A program made the translations under genes and the position numbers. Shown piece after piece: positions 50,651 through 59,403 of a stretch of 64,000 nucleotides of DNA. Origin of the DNA: DATFQI01 sp963831105 (GTDB lineage: Bacteria > Actinomycetota > Thermoleophilia > Solirubrobacterales > Solirubrobacteraceae); the NCBI GenBank assembly GCA_963831105.1, contig CAWHOS010000003.1, positions 186,001 to 250,000 of the forward strand, written 5' to 3'. Position 1 is the first letter of the stretch, and each line of letters opens with the position of its first letter. The notes beneath the pieces are model-generated. The model saw only the letters and a list, made by a program, of their open reading frames with translations, did not search any database and was not told where the DNA came from.

Positions 50651-52850
50651 CTACGGGCGCGGCGACGGCTTCGCCAGTGCCTGCTCCTCCGGCACGAGCC
50701 AGAGCGTGCCCAGCGGGGGCAGCGTGACCTCGGCCGAGTACGGCTGCGAGTGCCAGCCCATCGGCTCCGCGGTCACGCCGCCGAGGTTGCCCACGTCGGA
50801 GCCGCCGTAGTACGTCGAGTCGGTGTTGAGCGCCTCGACCCACTTGCCCGAGCGCGGGAAGCCGATCCGGTAGTCGTGGCGCGGAACCGGCGAGAGGTTG
50901 GAGACGAAGACGATCACCCGCTCGGAGTCCTTCGAGCGGCGTGCGAACGCGAACACGTTGTCCTCCGCCGCGTTGGCCTCGATCCACCAGAAGCCCGTGT
51001 CGTCGAAGTCCATCTCCCACAGCGCCGGCTCGTCGCGGTAGCGGAAGTTGAGGTCGCGCACGAGCGCCTGGATGCCGGCGTGCTCGGGGTTCTCGAGCAG
51101 GTGCCAGTCGAGCGAGCGCTCGTGGCTCCACTCCGCCTCCTGGGCGAACTCCTGGCCCATGAACAGCAGCTTCTTGCCGGGGTGCGCCCACATGTAGGCG
51201 TACAGCGAGCGCAGGTTGGCGCGCTTCTGCCAGCGGTCGCCCGGCATCTTGGTCAGCAGGGAGCCCTTGCCGTGCACGACCTCGTCGTGGCTGAGCGGCA
51301 GGATGAAGTTCTCCGTGAACGCGTAGACGAGCGAGAACGTCAGCTCGTGGTGGTGCCAGCGGCGGTACACGGGGTCCTGCTGGAAGTACGCCAGCGTGTC
51401 GTGCATCCAGCCCATGTTCCACTTGAAGCCGAAGCCGAGCCCGCCGAGGTAGGTCGGGCGCGAGACGCCCGGCCACGCGGTCGACTCCTCCGCGGCGGAG
51501 ACGATCCCGGGCTCGCGGCCGTGCGTGACCTCGTTGAACTCCTTGAGCATCGCGACGGCGTCGAGGTCCTCGCGGCCGCCGTGCTCGTTGGGCACCCACT
51601 CGCCCGCCTCGCGCGAGTAGTCGAGGTAGAGCATCGAGGCGACGGCGTCGACGCGGATGCCGTCGGCGTGGTACTCGCGCAGCCAGAAGAGGGCGTTGGA
51701 GACGAGGAAGTTGCGGACCTCGCTGCGCCCGTAGTTGAAGATCAGCGTGCCCCAGTCGGGGTGGGCGCCGCGGCGCGGGTCGGCGTGCTCGTAGAGCGCG
51801 GTGCCGTCGAAGCGCGCGAGCGCGAAGTCGTCGCGCGGGAAGTGCGCGGGGACCCAGTCGAGGATCACGCCGAGGCCGTGCCCGTGCAGGCGGTCGACGA
51901 ACTCCTTGAGGTCGTCGGGGGAGCCGAAGCGCGGCGTGGGGGCGAAGTAGCCCGTCACCTGGTAGCCCCACGAGCCCGTGAACGGATGCGCCATCACCGG
52001 CATCAGCTCGATGTGCGTGAAGCCCATGTCGCGCGCGTAGGCGGCGAGCTCGTCGGCGAGCTCGAGGTAGGTCAGCGAGCGGTTGTCCTCGAGCGGGTTC
52101 AGCCGCCAGGAGCCGAGGTGGACCTCGTAGATCGAGATCGGGCCCTCCAGCGCGTCGCTCTCGCGGCGCGAGCGCAGCCACTCCTCGTCGGCCCACTCGT
52201 GCGTGGGCTCGTGGACGACGGACGCGGTCTTGGGCGGGACCTCGGACTCGAAGGCCATCGGGTCGGCCTTCAGGCGGATCTCGCCGTCCTGGGCGAGGAT
52301 CTCGAACTTGTAGCGGTTGCCCGCCCCGACGCCGGGGAGGAACAGCTCCCAGATGCCGCTCGCGCCGAGCGCGCGCATCGGGTGCGCGCGGCCGTCCCAG
52401 TAGTTGAAGTCGCCGACGACGGAGACCGACTTCGCGGACGGGGCCCAGACGGCGAACGAGGTGCCGCGCACGCCCGTCGAGCTCGCGCACGTGCGCGCCG
52501 AGCCGCTCCCACAGCTCCTCGTGGCGGCCCTCGCCGACCAGGTGCAGGTCGAGCTCGCCGATCGTGGGCAGGAAGCGGTAGGGGTCCTCGGCGGTGACCT
52601 TGTCGCCGCCATAGTCGACCTCGTAGCGGTACGAGAGCGGCAGCGACGCCTTCGCGATGCGGCCCTCGAAGACGCCCGCGGGGTGGATCTGCTCCAGCGG
52701 GACGGGCTTGGCCCCGTCGGTGACGACGGAGACGGAGGCGGCGGCGGGACGCCACGCGCGGATCACCGCGCCGTCGCCGTCCGGGTGGGCTCCGAGGTAG
52801 GCGTGGGGCTGCGAGTGCTCGCGAGCGTTCAGGCGATCGGCATCGGTCAC
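50651..52850 (-). CDS. glgB: 1,4-alpha-glucan branching enzyme (one frameshift)
   Basis: About 733 residues. GlgB makes the alpha-1,6 branches of glycogen. The N1 module (HSQPHAYLGAHPDGDGAVIRAWRP), CBM48-like GTSFAVWAPSAKSVSVVGDFN, and GH13 core are seen: VPAHFPRDDFALARFDGTALYEHADPR (split across residues), nucleophile ADGIRVDAVASML, acid in VSAAEESTAWPGV, and LPLSHDEVVHGKGSL. One extra G near 52480 breaks the frame between VRELDG and VRGTSF. In GlgE-pathway bacteria glgB follows treS-mak; here it is 8 kb away from them, with unrelated genes between. Confidence 0.92.
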
Positions 52851-52933
52851 TCAGGGGTCATATCCGATCGGGCCCGGACTTAACGTCCAGCCCCGATGGA
52901 CCTGACGCCGGTGTCCCGGTAGGTTGCGCGCCA

Positions 52934-53480
52934 GTGGGGACCCGCATCGAGCTCTGTGGACAGCTCGCGGTAGAGATAGAGGGATCGCGTATCGAAGGCT
53001 CGCTGCGCGGGCGGCAAGGTCGCCTCCTGCTCGCCTACCTCGTGCTCAACCGCCATCGTCCGGTGCGGCGGGACGAGCTCGTGGAGGCGGTGTGGTCCGA
53101 CGGCGGCCCGCCCGAGGGCGCGCCGGCGCGCGGAGACGGCCGGCGCGCGGGTGCTCTCGGCGCGCGGGTCCGACCTCGAGCGCGAGTTCCCGTTCGGCGT
53201 GGTGCGCCAGTTGCTGGAGGGCCTGCTGCTCGACCCGGACGTGGCCGAGCGGGCGTTCGCGGGCGCCGCCGCGCCGGCGCGGGCGGTGTTCGAGCGGCTC
53301 GACGCGCTCGGCGAGGGCGGCTCGGACTTCGCGGCCCTGCACGGGCTCTACTGGGTCGCGCTCAACCTCGCGGCCGACCGCCCGCTCGTGCTCAGCGTCG
53401 ACGACGTGCACTGGGCCGACCGCCCGTCGCTGCGCTACCTCGCCTACCTCGCGCGCAAAGGTCGCCGCCACCTACGTGAC
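52934..53480 (+). pseudogene. chimeric remnant of SARP and LAL-type regulators
   Basis: Two regulator fragments are joined out of frame. Residues 1-60 from GTG 52934 (IELCGQLAVEIEG...RRDELVEAVWS) are the winged-helix opening of a SARP/BTAD activator. At about 53125, in another frame, a segment of about 110 residues matches the AAA part of LAL (MalT-like) regulators: GARVLSARGSDLEREFPFGVVRQLLEGLL, then VALNLAADRPLVLSVDDVHWADRPSLRYLAYLA. The P-loop and the remainder of each parent are missing, and the third part (to about 53640) is unrelated. This is best read as a decayed deletion product, not a live gene. Confidence 0.6.
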
Positions 53481-53674
53481 GGAGGGCGCCAAGCGCCTCA
53501 CCTACCGCAGGGGCGGGCGGTGTCTGATTCTGACGGCCAAGCGGCTGGCGAAGCTCCGCTACGGCTCCGTGGACCTGTGGGGGAACGCGGAAGCCGCACG
53601 GAAGGCGCCGCGCCCGCGGCGCTGGGCGACCGCGCGCCGCCCGGGGTTCTTGGAGTGGCCCCGGGCGGCCGCGC
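53459..53674 (+). other. unassigned coding-like fragment
   Basis: After the regulator remnant a third frame stays open with good codon bias for about 50 residues (KVAATYVTEGAKRLTYRRGG..., LTAKRLAKLRYGSVDLWGN) and then runs into low-quality sequence toward the aquaporin gene. I do not recognise it. It may be the tail of a third gene deleted from its 5' part. Confidence 0.35.
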
Positions 53675-54424
53675 TCATACTGCGGCCTGGCCTTCGGCGG
53701 GCTCGGACGCGACGGCGGACTCCTCGGGCGCGATCGGCACGACCTCCGCGAACAGCGCGCGGTGGAGGACGGCGCCGATGAGCGCGCCCACCAGCGGCGC
53801 GACGATGAACAGCCAGAGCTGCTCGAGCGCCCAGCCGCCGACGAACAGGGCCGGGCCGATGCTGCGGGCCGGATTGACCGAGGTGTTGGTGATCGGGATC
53901 CCCACGAGGTGGATCAGCGTCAGCACCAGGCCGATCGGGATCCCCGCGAACGCGACGGTGGCGATCCGGTCCGTCGCCGCGAGCACGGTGAACACGAGGA
54001 AGGCCGTGAGCACGACCTCGGCCACGAACGCGGCGCCCACGCCATAGCCCTCGGGCGAGTGGTCGCCGTAGCCGTTGGCGCCGAACCCCTCGACGCCGGC
54101 GTCGTACCCGCCTTCGCGAGCCTTGGCGATCACCAGCAGCAGCGCCGCGGCGATGACCGCGCCGAGCACCTGCGCCGCCCAGTATCGGGCTGCCTCCGGA
54201 AGCGTGATCCTGCGCGAGACGAACAGCCCGAGCGTCACGGCGGGGTTGATGTGGCAGCCCGACACGGGCCCGATGCCGTAGGCCATCGCCAGCAGCGCCA
54301 GGCCGAACGCGAACGCCACCCCGAGGTTGCCTACCGCCTCGCCCGCGATCACCGCGGTCCCGACGCCGCCGAACACCAGGACGAACGTCCCGACGCACTC
54401 CGCCCCTGCTCGCCGTAGCGGCAT
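53675..54424 (-). CDS. aqpZ: aquaporin Z-like water channel
   Basis: A 249-residue MIP-family channel with six membrane segments and both NPA half-helices: N60-P-A62 in CHINPAVTLG and N184-P-A186 in TSVNPARSIG, followed by the selectivity-filter Arg187. The filter His-like position (IHLVGI, H172) favours water over glycerol. The extra loop GGYDAGVEGFGANGYGDHSPEGYG is longer than in E. coli AqpZ. The acidic C-terminal tail (APEESAVASEPAEGQAAV) is unusual and cytoplasmic. Confidence 0.9.
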   Translation of the reverse strand: MPLRRAGAECVGTFVLVFGGVGTAVIAGEAVGNLGVAFAFGLALLAMAYGIGPVSGCHINPAVTLGLFVSRRITLPEAARYWAAQVLGAVIAAALLLVIAKAREGGYDAGVEGFGANGYGDHSPEGYGVGAAFVAEVVLTAFLVFTVLAATDRIATVAFAGIPIGLVLTLIHLVGIPITNTSVNPARSIGPALFVGGWALEQLWLFIVAPLVGALIGAVLHRALFAEVVPIAPEESAVASEPAEGQAAV

Positions 54425-54504
54425 CTCAATCGTCCTTCCGGTTCGTGGACCCGGTCGCGACAGGGTGCTGTGCCGGGGTCGGCCCTGTCAACACCTGCAA
54501 GGCG

Positions 54505-55011
54505 CTAGCCGAAGCGGTAGCTCGTCTGCGCGTGCGGCTCCTTCGCGAACGCGAGCACCTTGGAGGGCTCGACCCGGTAGACGTGGCCGGGGTCCTCGCC
54601 CTGACCGCCGAAGGCGTCGCCCGCCACGTCGAAGTGCCAGACGTCGCCGTACTTGGCCTCGATGGCGTCGGCGATCCGCTGCAGCTCCGCGGTGTCGGTG
54701 ATCCGGACGGCCTCGCCCTCGACGACGACGTCGAGCCCCGCGGCCCACGTGTTGGTGCCGGTCGTGAGCGCGACCTTGCGCGAGTGCTCGAGGTTGCGGA
54801 ACTTCTGCTCGCCGGTGCCGGTGACGAAGTGCACTGCTCCGTCGTGATGAACGCCGATCAACGGGGTCACGTGCGGGCGTCCGTCGGCACGCACGGTCGT
54901 GAGCCAGTACAGCTCGGCGTGCTCGAGCACCGCTCGCGTCTCCTCCCACGGAGTCGCCTCCGCCGCCGGGTCGCTGAAGCGGCCGTCGAACCTGGTGACG
55001 GGCTCGCTCAT
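54505..55011 (-). CDS. pyridoxamine 5'-phosphate oxidase family protein
   Basis: A 168-residue split-barrel protein. WLTTVRADGRPHVTPLIGVHHDGAVHFVTG is the flavin/F420-binding start of the family, with TGTGEQKFRNLEHSRKVALTTG and VYRVEPSKVLAFAK near the end. In actinobacteria many of these bind F420 or act as general FMN flavoproteins. The ATG overlaps the TGA of the upstream GST-like gene (ATGA), so the two form an operon. The substrate is unknown. Confidence 0.8.
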   Translation of the reverse strand: MSEPVTRFDGRFSDPAAEATPWEETRAVLEHAELYWLTTVRADGRPHVTPLIGVHHDGAVHFVTGTGEQKFRNLEHSRKVALTTGTNTWAAGLDVVVEGEAVRITDTAELQRIADAIEAKYGDVWHFDVAGDAFGGQGEDPGHVYRVEPSKVLAFAKEPHAQTSYRFG

Positions 55012-55295
55012 GACTGCCGCTCGATCCACGCGAGGATCGCCTTCGACTGCGTGAGGACCGTCCCGTCGGGGAGCTTGAGCGCCGGCAGCTTGTCGTCGCC
55101 CGTCGCAGCGCGCAGGTCGTCGCGCGAGCCGCGGCGCAGGAAGGGGATGGGGCTGCCGTGGGCGGCGATCACCTTCTCGTACGAGACGTCCTTCGCGCGC
55201 AGGGCCTCCTGCACCCGGCGGCACGGATGGATCTTCGGGCCGCCGTCGTCCCCGTGGCAGACATAGAGCGTCGGGGTGTCGGTTGGCTGTTCCAT
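55008..55295 (-). CDS. GST N-terminal-domain (glutaredoxin-like) protein
   Basis: A 95-residue single-domain thioredoxin-fold protein: PTLYVCHGDD at the first strand, then a Cys in KIHPCRRVQEALRAKDVSYEKV, the cis-Pro in KLPALKLPDG and the closing TQSKAILAWIERQS of GST N-terminal domains. It lacks the C-terminal helical half of true GSTs. The active Cys pattern (HPC instead of CPxC) suggests non-canonical redox use. The longer frame to 55337 adds only residues without the domain. Confidence 0.7.
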   Translation of the reverse strand: MEQPTDTPTLYVCHGDDGGPKIHPCRRVQEALRAKDVSYEKVIAAHGSPIPFLRRGSRDDLRAATGDDKLPALKLPDGTVLTQSKAILAWIERQS

Positions 55296-55357
55296 GCCAC
55301 TGAGACTGCCGGGCGGCCGGGAACTCATCGACAGCACTTTCGGAGAAGACAGCCGCG

Positions 55358-56197
55358 ATGAGTTCCGGCACCCTGCGTGGTCATATGACGATGAACCAGA
55401 ACGGAGCAGGACCGGCCGCCGTCGAGGCGCGCGGCCTGGTCAAGACCTACGACGAGGTCGAGGCGGTGCGCGGCGTCGACCTGCGGGTGGAGTCCGGCGA
55501 GGTGTTCGGGTTCCTGGGGCCCAACGGCGCCGGCAAGTCGACGACCGTGAAGATGCTCACCACGCTGCTGACGATCACCTCGGGCAGCGCGGCGGTGGCC
55601 GGCATCGACGTCGCCGGCGACCCCGACGCGGTGCGGCGGCGGATCGGCGTGGCGCTGCAGGAGGCGGGGCTCGACCCGCGCCAGAACGGGCGCGAGCTGC
55701 TGATCCTGCAGGCGCGGCTGTTCGGGATGACGACGGCCGAGGCGGCCGAGCGCGCGAAGGAGCTGCTGGCGCTCGTCGAGCTCGAGGACGCGGCCGACCG
55801 CCGGATCAAGACCTACTCGGGCGGCATGAAGCGGCGGCTCGACCTCGCCTCCGCGCTCGTGCACCAGCCCGACGTGCTGTTCCTCGACGAGCCGACCACC
55901 GGCCTGGACCCCTCGAGCCGGCTCACGGTCTGGGAGGAGGTGCGGCGGATCAACGAGCGCGGGACGACCGTGTTCCTGACCACGCAGTACCTCGAGGAGG
56001 CCGACGCCCTGTGCGACCGGCTCGCGATCATCGACGGCGGGCGGATCGTGCGCGAGGGCACGCCGGCCAGCCTGAAGGCCGAGCTGCGCGAGCGCCTCGG
56101 CCTCGACGGCGACCCCTCGCTCGACGACGTGTTCCTCGACGCGACCGGCCGCTCGCGCAGCCGCGCCGCCGGCGACGTGCAGGAGGTGACGGCATGA
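55358..56197 (+). CDS. ABC transporter ATP-binding protein, DrrA-type
   Basis: A 279-residue ABC ATPase: Walker A GPNGAGKST, Q-loop QEAGLDPRQNG, signature YSGGMKRRLDLASAL, Walker B VLFLDEPTTGLDP, and switch His replaced by Gln in LTTQYLEEADALCDRL. The overall form is that of DrrA/daunorubicin-type drug export ATPases. The C-terminal part (DGDPSLDDVFLDATGR) is the family's regulatory region. Its stop overlaps the permease ATG (ATGA). An alternative start is ATG 55385. Confidence 0.88.
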   Translation: MSSGTLRGHMTMNQNGAGPAAVEARGLVKTYDEVEAVRGVDLRVESGEVFGFLGPNGAGKSTTVKMLTTLLTITSGSAAVAGIDVAGDPDAVRRRIGVALQEAGLDPRQNGRELLILQARLFGMTTAEAAERAKELLALVELEDAADRRIKTYSGGMKRRLDLASALVHQPDVLFLDEPTTGLDPSSRLTVWEEVRRINERGTTVFLTTQYLEEADALCDRLAIIDGGRIVREGTPASLKAELRERLGLDGDPSLDDVFLDATGRSRSRAAGDVQEVTA

Positions 56198-56950
56198 GCG
56201 AGGCCTTGGTGCTCGGGCAGCGCGCGCTGCGCGAGGGGTGGCGGACGCCGGAGGCGCTGCTGCCGACGCTGTTCATCCCGCTGTTCTTCCTGGTCGTCAA
56301 CGTCGGCCAGGCCGCGAAGATCTTCCCGTCGGCCTCGACGGAGTTCCTGCACGGGCAGGGCTACGGCGCCTTCCAGCTGCCGGCCTCGCTGCTGCTGGCC
56401 GGCTCCTTCGGCACCGCGGCGCTGTTCCTGGTCGAGGAGATCGAGGGCGGCTACTTCGACAAGCTGCGCGCGACCCCGGTGTCGCGCTCGGCGATCGTGC
56501 TCGGGCGGCTGTTCGCCGAGGGCGCGAAGGCGCTGCTGATCGCGGTGGCGCTCGTGGTCGCTCGGCCTGATCTTCGGCATCACGATCGCCAGCGGCGTGC
56601 TCGGCTTCGTGCTGCTCGTCGGCCTGACCGCGCTGTGGTCGGTCGTGTTCGTCGGCTTCATGCAGCTCGTGGCGCTCAAGACGCGCAGCGCGGCGGCGAC
56701 CAACTCCGCCGGCCTCGTGTTCTTCCCGCTGCTGTTCCTGACGCCGAACTTCGTGCCGCGCGACATGCTCACGCGGCCGATGGAGATCGCGGCGACGCTG
56801 AACCCCGTCACCTACGTGATGGAGTCGCTGCGCTCGCTCGTGCTGCAGGACCTCCACTGGGCCTCGATCTGGCCCGGCTTCCTCGTCGTGGCGCTCGCCG
56901 GCGCGGCGATGCTCGCGCTCAACGTGCGGATGATCAACCGCTACGACTGA
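56194..56950 (+). CDS. ABC-2 type transporter permease (one frameshift)
   Basis: About 250 residues with six membrane segments, of the DrrB/ABC-2 type; with the ATPase it would export a drug or lipid. The seen segments include LLPTLFIPLFFLVVNVGQAAKIF, LPASLLLAGSFGTAALFLVEE, and LNPVTYVMESLRSLVLQ near the end, which is the family's C-terminal signature. Near 56562 a frame break occurs between IAVALVV and LGLIFGITIASG; removing one base restores it. Confidence 0.85.
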
Positions 56951-56951
56951 G

Positions 56952-56970
56952 GCCCGGCTCAGGGCCGGGC
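56952..56970 (+). terminator. short hairpin after the ABC permease
   Basis: GCCCGGC (56952-56958) and GCCGGGC (56964-56970) pair around a 5-base loop, just after the permease stop and inside the 3' end of the convergent reductase gene. Weak terminator candidate. Confidence 0.3.
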
Positions 56971-57510
56971 GCGGTAGGCCAGGTGGACGACGCCGTTGCC
57001 GAAGCGGCGCTCGTCCACCAGCTCGAGGTCGAGCCGGACGCCGCCGGGCAGCGCGGGATTGCCGCCTCCGACGATCACGGGCGAGACGAGCAGGTGCACT
57101 CGGTCGACCAGGCCAGCGGCGAAGGCCTCGGCCGCCAGCCGCGGGCCGCCGATCGCGAGGTCGCTCGCGGCGGTGCGCTTGAGCTCGAGCACGGCCTCCG
57201 GGTCGAAGCGGCGCTCGATCCGGGTGCGCGCGCTGGAGACCTCCGCGAGCGTGCTCGAGTAGACGATCTTCTCCGCCGCGCGCCAGATCTCCGCGTAGTC
57301 GCGCATGTGCGGGTCCGGGTCGTCCATCGTCTCCCAGGCCACGAGCACCTCGTACATGCGGCGCCCGTAGAGGTGCGTGCCGACCGGCCGCTCGAGGTCG
57401 TTGACGAACGCATGGACCTCGGGGTCCGGGGCGGACCAGTCCCAGTTTCCCTGCTCGTCGGCGACGTAGCCGTCGAGCGAGGTGATGGCGGCGTAGATGA
57501 GCTCTGGCAC
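56959..57510 (-). CDS. dihydrofolate-reductase-like (RibD C-terminal) protein
   Basis: A 183-residue member of the RibD_C/dihydrofolate-reductase fold. MPELIYAAITSLDGYVADEQGNWDWS is the characteristic opening, LYGRRMYEVLVAWETMDD and LAIGGPRLAAEAFAAGLVD follow, and SPVIVGGGNPALPGG gives the NADPH contact. In actinobacteria these are mostly of unknown reductive function, not folate DHFR. It lies downstream of the pseudogene at 57.5 kb on the same strand. Confidence 0.82.
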   Translation of the reverse strand: MPELIYAAITSLDGYVADEQGNWDWSAPDPEVHAFVNDLERPVGTHLYGRRMYEVLVAWETMDDPDPHMRDYAEIWRAAEKIVYSSTLAEVSSARTRIERRFDPEAVLELKRTAASDLAIGGPRLAAEAFAAGLVDRVHLLVSPVIVGGGNPALPGGVRLDLELVDERRFGNGVVHLAYRARP

Positions 57511-57516
57511 GGTGGA

Positions 57517-57833
57517 TCAGTATCCCGGGTAGCGGGCGAGGAACGCGAGCCGTTCGCCGGCTCGGCGACCGTGTAGACCCGCCCGTCGCGCAGCGCGGCG
57601 AGGCACGTGTTGCCGGGCGCCCGGCGCCGGCGGAGACCCTCGACGTGCACGAGCCAGCCGTCCCCGACGATCGCGCCGCCGTCGCGGCCGTGGGCGGGCA
57701 GGTTGCCCGTCACGCCCCGCGGCCCGAGGCGGGAGCGGATCTCCTCGAGCGACCAGAACTCGACCGGCGCGCCGAGCGCGTCGCCGACGGCGCCGGCCAG
57801 CAGGCAGCCGCGGATCCGGTCGCGGGCCGTCAC
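57517..57833 (-). pseudogene. truncated ADP-ribosylglycohydrolase
   Basis: The GTG at 57833 overlaps the GNAT stop (GTGA). It encodes the correct N-terminus of an ARH/DraG-like hydrolase (RIRGCLLAGAVGDALGAPVEFW and the motif LPAHGRDGGAI), which removes ADP-ribose from proteins. The next conserved stretch, the TDDTQM metal site, is missing; the reading jumps to the later motif RRRAPGNTCLAALRDG and stops soon after a frame change near 57550. Around 105 residues remain of about 300. An internal deletion explains this; it is likely inactive. Confidence 0.65.
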
Positions 57834-58603
57834 CCGGGCCAGACGTACGGCGTGGTCGTCGTGAGCGTCGCGAACCCGAGCCGCTCGAACAGCGGCCGGC
57901 TGGTCTCCAGCGCGTCGGCCTGCAGGTAGCGGTAGCCGCGCTCGCGCGCGATCGCCGCGCGGCGGGCGACGAGCGCGCGGAAGATCCCGCGGCCCCGGTG
58001 TGAGGCCAAGGTCGAGTCGCCGTAGAGGCCGGCGAACGAGGCATCGGGGAAGAGCTCGATGCGGGCCGCCGCGACGGGCCGCTCGCCGTCGTAGGCGACG
58101 ACGGGCACGACGCTGCCGTGCTCCAGCCCGTCCAGCACCGCGGCGCCGAGCGCGCGGTGGCTGCCGCCGAAGACGGCGTCGTGGACCGCGACCATGTCGT
58201 CCACGCCCGCGGCGCCGACGGTGCGCAGCTCGATGCCGGGCGGTGGCGGGTGGTCGAGCGCGACGGCCTCGAGGTCGGCGACCATCAGCGTCTCGGGCTC
58301 CTCGGGCTCCAGGCCGGCCGCGAGCAGGCGCAGCGGCAGGTCGGGCGGCGCGTCGTGGCCGTGGTGCTTCCACTCCCACCGGCCGGGGAGGCGCTCGATC
58401 TGGGCGGCGATCGCGGCGTCGGGGTCGCGGCCGCTCAGGTCGGCGTAGGTGACGCCGCTCCAGCCCGTGGCGGAGACCACGCGGACGACGCCGTCGGCGT
58501 GCTCGACGACGTCGCCGGGGCCGTCGGGGACGGGCCGCCTGCGGACCTGCTCGTCGTAGGCGGCCAGCAGCTCAGGAACGGACGCGCTGGTGCTGCGCTT
58601 CAC
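57830..58603 (-). CDS. GNAT family N-acetyltransferase
   Basis: A 257-residue enzyme with an N-terminal half of degenerate GNAT type (WSGVTYADLSGRDPDAAIAAQ) and a C-terminal active GNAT half: YGDSTLASHRGRGIFRALVARRAAIARERGYRYL with the acetyl-CoA loop HRGRGIFRAL. GTG 58603 is the start. A 30-residue membrane micro-ORF overlaps its 5' end. Substrate unknown. Confidence 0.78.
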   Translation of the reverse strand: MKRSTSASVPELLAAYDEQVRRRPVPDGPGDVVEHADGVVRVVSATGWSGVTYADLSGRDPDAAIAAQIERLPGRWEWKHHGHDAPPDLPLRLLAAGLEPEEPETLMVADLEAVALDHPPPPGIELRTVGAAGVDDMVAVHDAVFGGSHRALGAAVLDGLEHGSVVPVVAYDGERPVAAARIELFPDASFAGLYGDSTLASHRGRGIFRALVARRAAIARERGYRYLQADALETSRPLFERLGFATLTTTTPYVWPG

Positions 58604-58664
58604 CGAGCCAGATCCCGATCAGCGGGGCCGTGGTGGCGAGCGAGGCGATGAGGAGGATCGTCAT
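58572..58664 (-). CDS. 30-residue single-pass membrane peptide
   Basis: An ATG at 58664 with GGGGAG 7 bases upstream opens a 30-codon frame, MTILLIASLATTAPLIGIWL followed by GEAQHQRVRS and stop, giving one hydrophobic segment and a short polar tail. It overlaps the start of the GNAT gene by 32 bases in another frame, as expected for coupled translation. Such small peptides are often missed; I have no family for it. Confidence 0.4.
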   Translation of the reverse strand: MTILLIASLATTAPLIGIWLGEAQHQRVRS

Positions 58665-58709
58665 GGTCATGCTCCCCTGAACGCCGGACCCGCACGACTT
58701 ATTCCCGGC

Positions 58710-59345
58710 TCAGCGGCCGTTGAAGGAGAAGTGCATGTAGTCCTTCGTGTCGCCCGCCCACGCGCCGCCCCAGCCCCAGCCGGCGTTCGCGAACGCCCGC
58801 ACGGTGCGGCCGCCGATCATGCCGGGGCGCTGGCGGCTGCGGTCGCGGTAGGACTGCGCCGTCGGGTCGTCGCTCTGGCCGCAGCCGACGTAGGGGTTCT
58901 CGCGCGGGTTGATGTCGATCGCGAGCCCGTAGGCGTGGTTGGACCACGTCCCCGTCCGCTTGCCGCCCGTGCACGGCGAGGGCACCGCCTGGCGGCACTC
59001 GAACGACGCCGTCACGTCGTTGGGCCGCTGGCGCTTGGGGCCGTAGAAGTCCTCGAAGCGCATGTGGCGGATCGGGAAGCGGTTGCGGTACATCGTGCGG
59101 AACGCGCTCGACAGCGGGCCGGTCGCGCGCTTGTTGACCACGAGCTGGCCCTGGTGGGTCTCCCCGTCGTAGCCGAGGTGGCTGACGGTCAGCAGCCGCA
59201 GGTCGCCGAGGCCGACCGGGCATCCCTTCTTCCAGAACCCGCGCTGCTCGAGCTGGCTCTTCATCGTCTGCGGGAGCGGCTTCGCCGACCACTGGAACGG
59301 CGCCAGCGCCACGAGCATCGCGGAGAACGCGAAGTAGCGGACCAT
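58710..59345 (-). CDS. secreted M15-type D-Ala carboxypeptidase/endopeptidase
   Basis: A 211-residue secreted peptidase of the M15/VanY-like family, acting on peptidoglycan peptides. A signal segment (YFAFSAMLVALAPFQWS) is followed by LLTVSHLGYDGETHQGQLVV, the metal ligand motif with H137 and D144 in WSNHAYGLAIDINPRENP, and the third ligand H205 in DYMHFSFNG. Two Cys pairs (C42; C117, C125, C155) could be disulfides outside. The start at 59345 is close to the divergent OmpA-like gene's start at 59404. Confidence 0.85.
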   Translation of the reverse strand: MVRYFAFSAMLVALAPFQWSAKPLPQTMKSQLEQRGFWKKGCPVGLGDLRLLTVSHLGYDGETHQGQLVVNKRATGPLSSAFRTMYRNRFPIRHMRFEDFYGPKRQRPNDVTASFECRQAVPSPCTGGKRTGTWSNHAYGLAIDINPRENPYVGCGQSDDPTAQSYRDRSRQRPGMIGGRTVRAFANAGWGWGGAWAGDTKDYMHFSFNGR

Positions 59346-59403
59346 CGCCGCAGGTTAACCACCGCTGGCGCACCGGCGCGCTTGCCGGTACCGTCGGCCC
59401 ACC

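Noticed and set aside
53559..54398. Minus 279-codon frame over aqpZ
   Set aside because: It is a shifted shadow of the aquaporin, which has both NPA motifs in its own frame.
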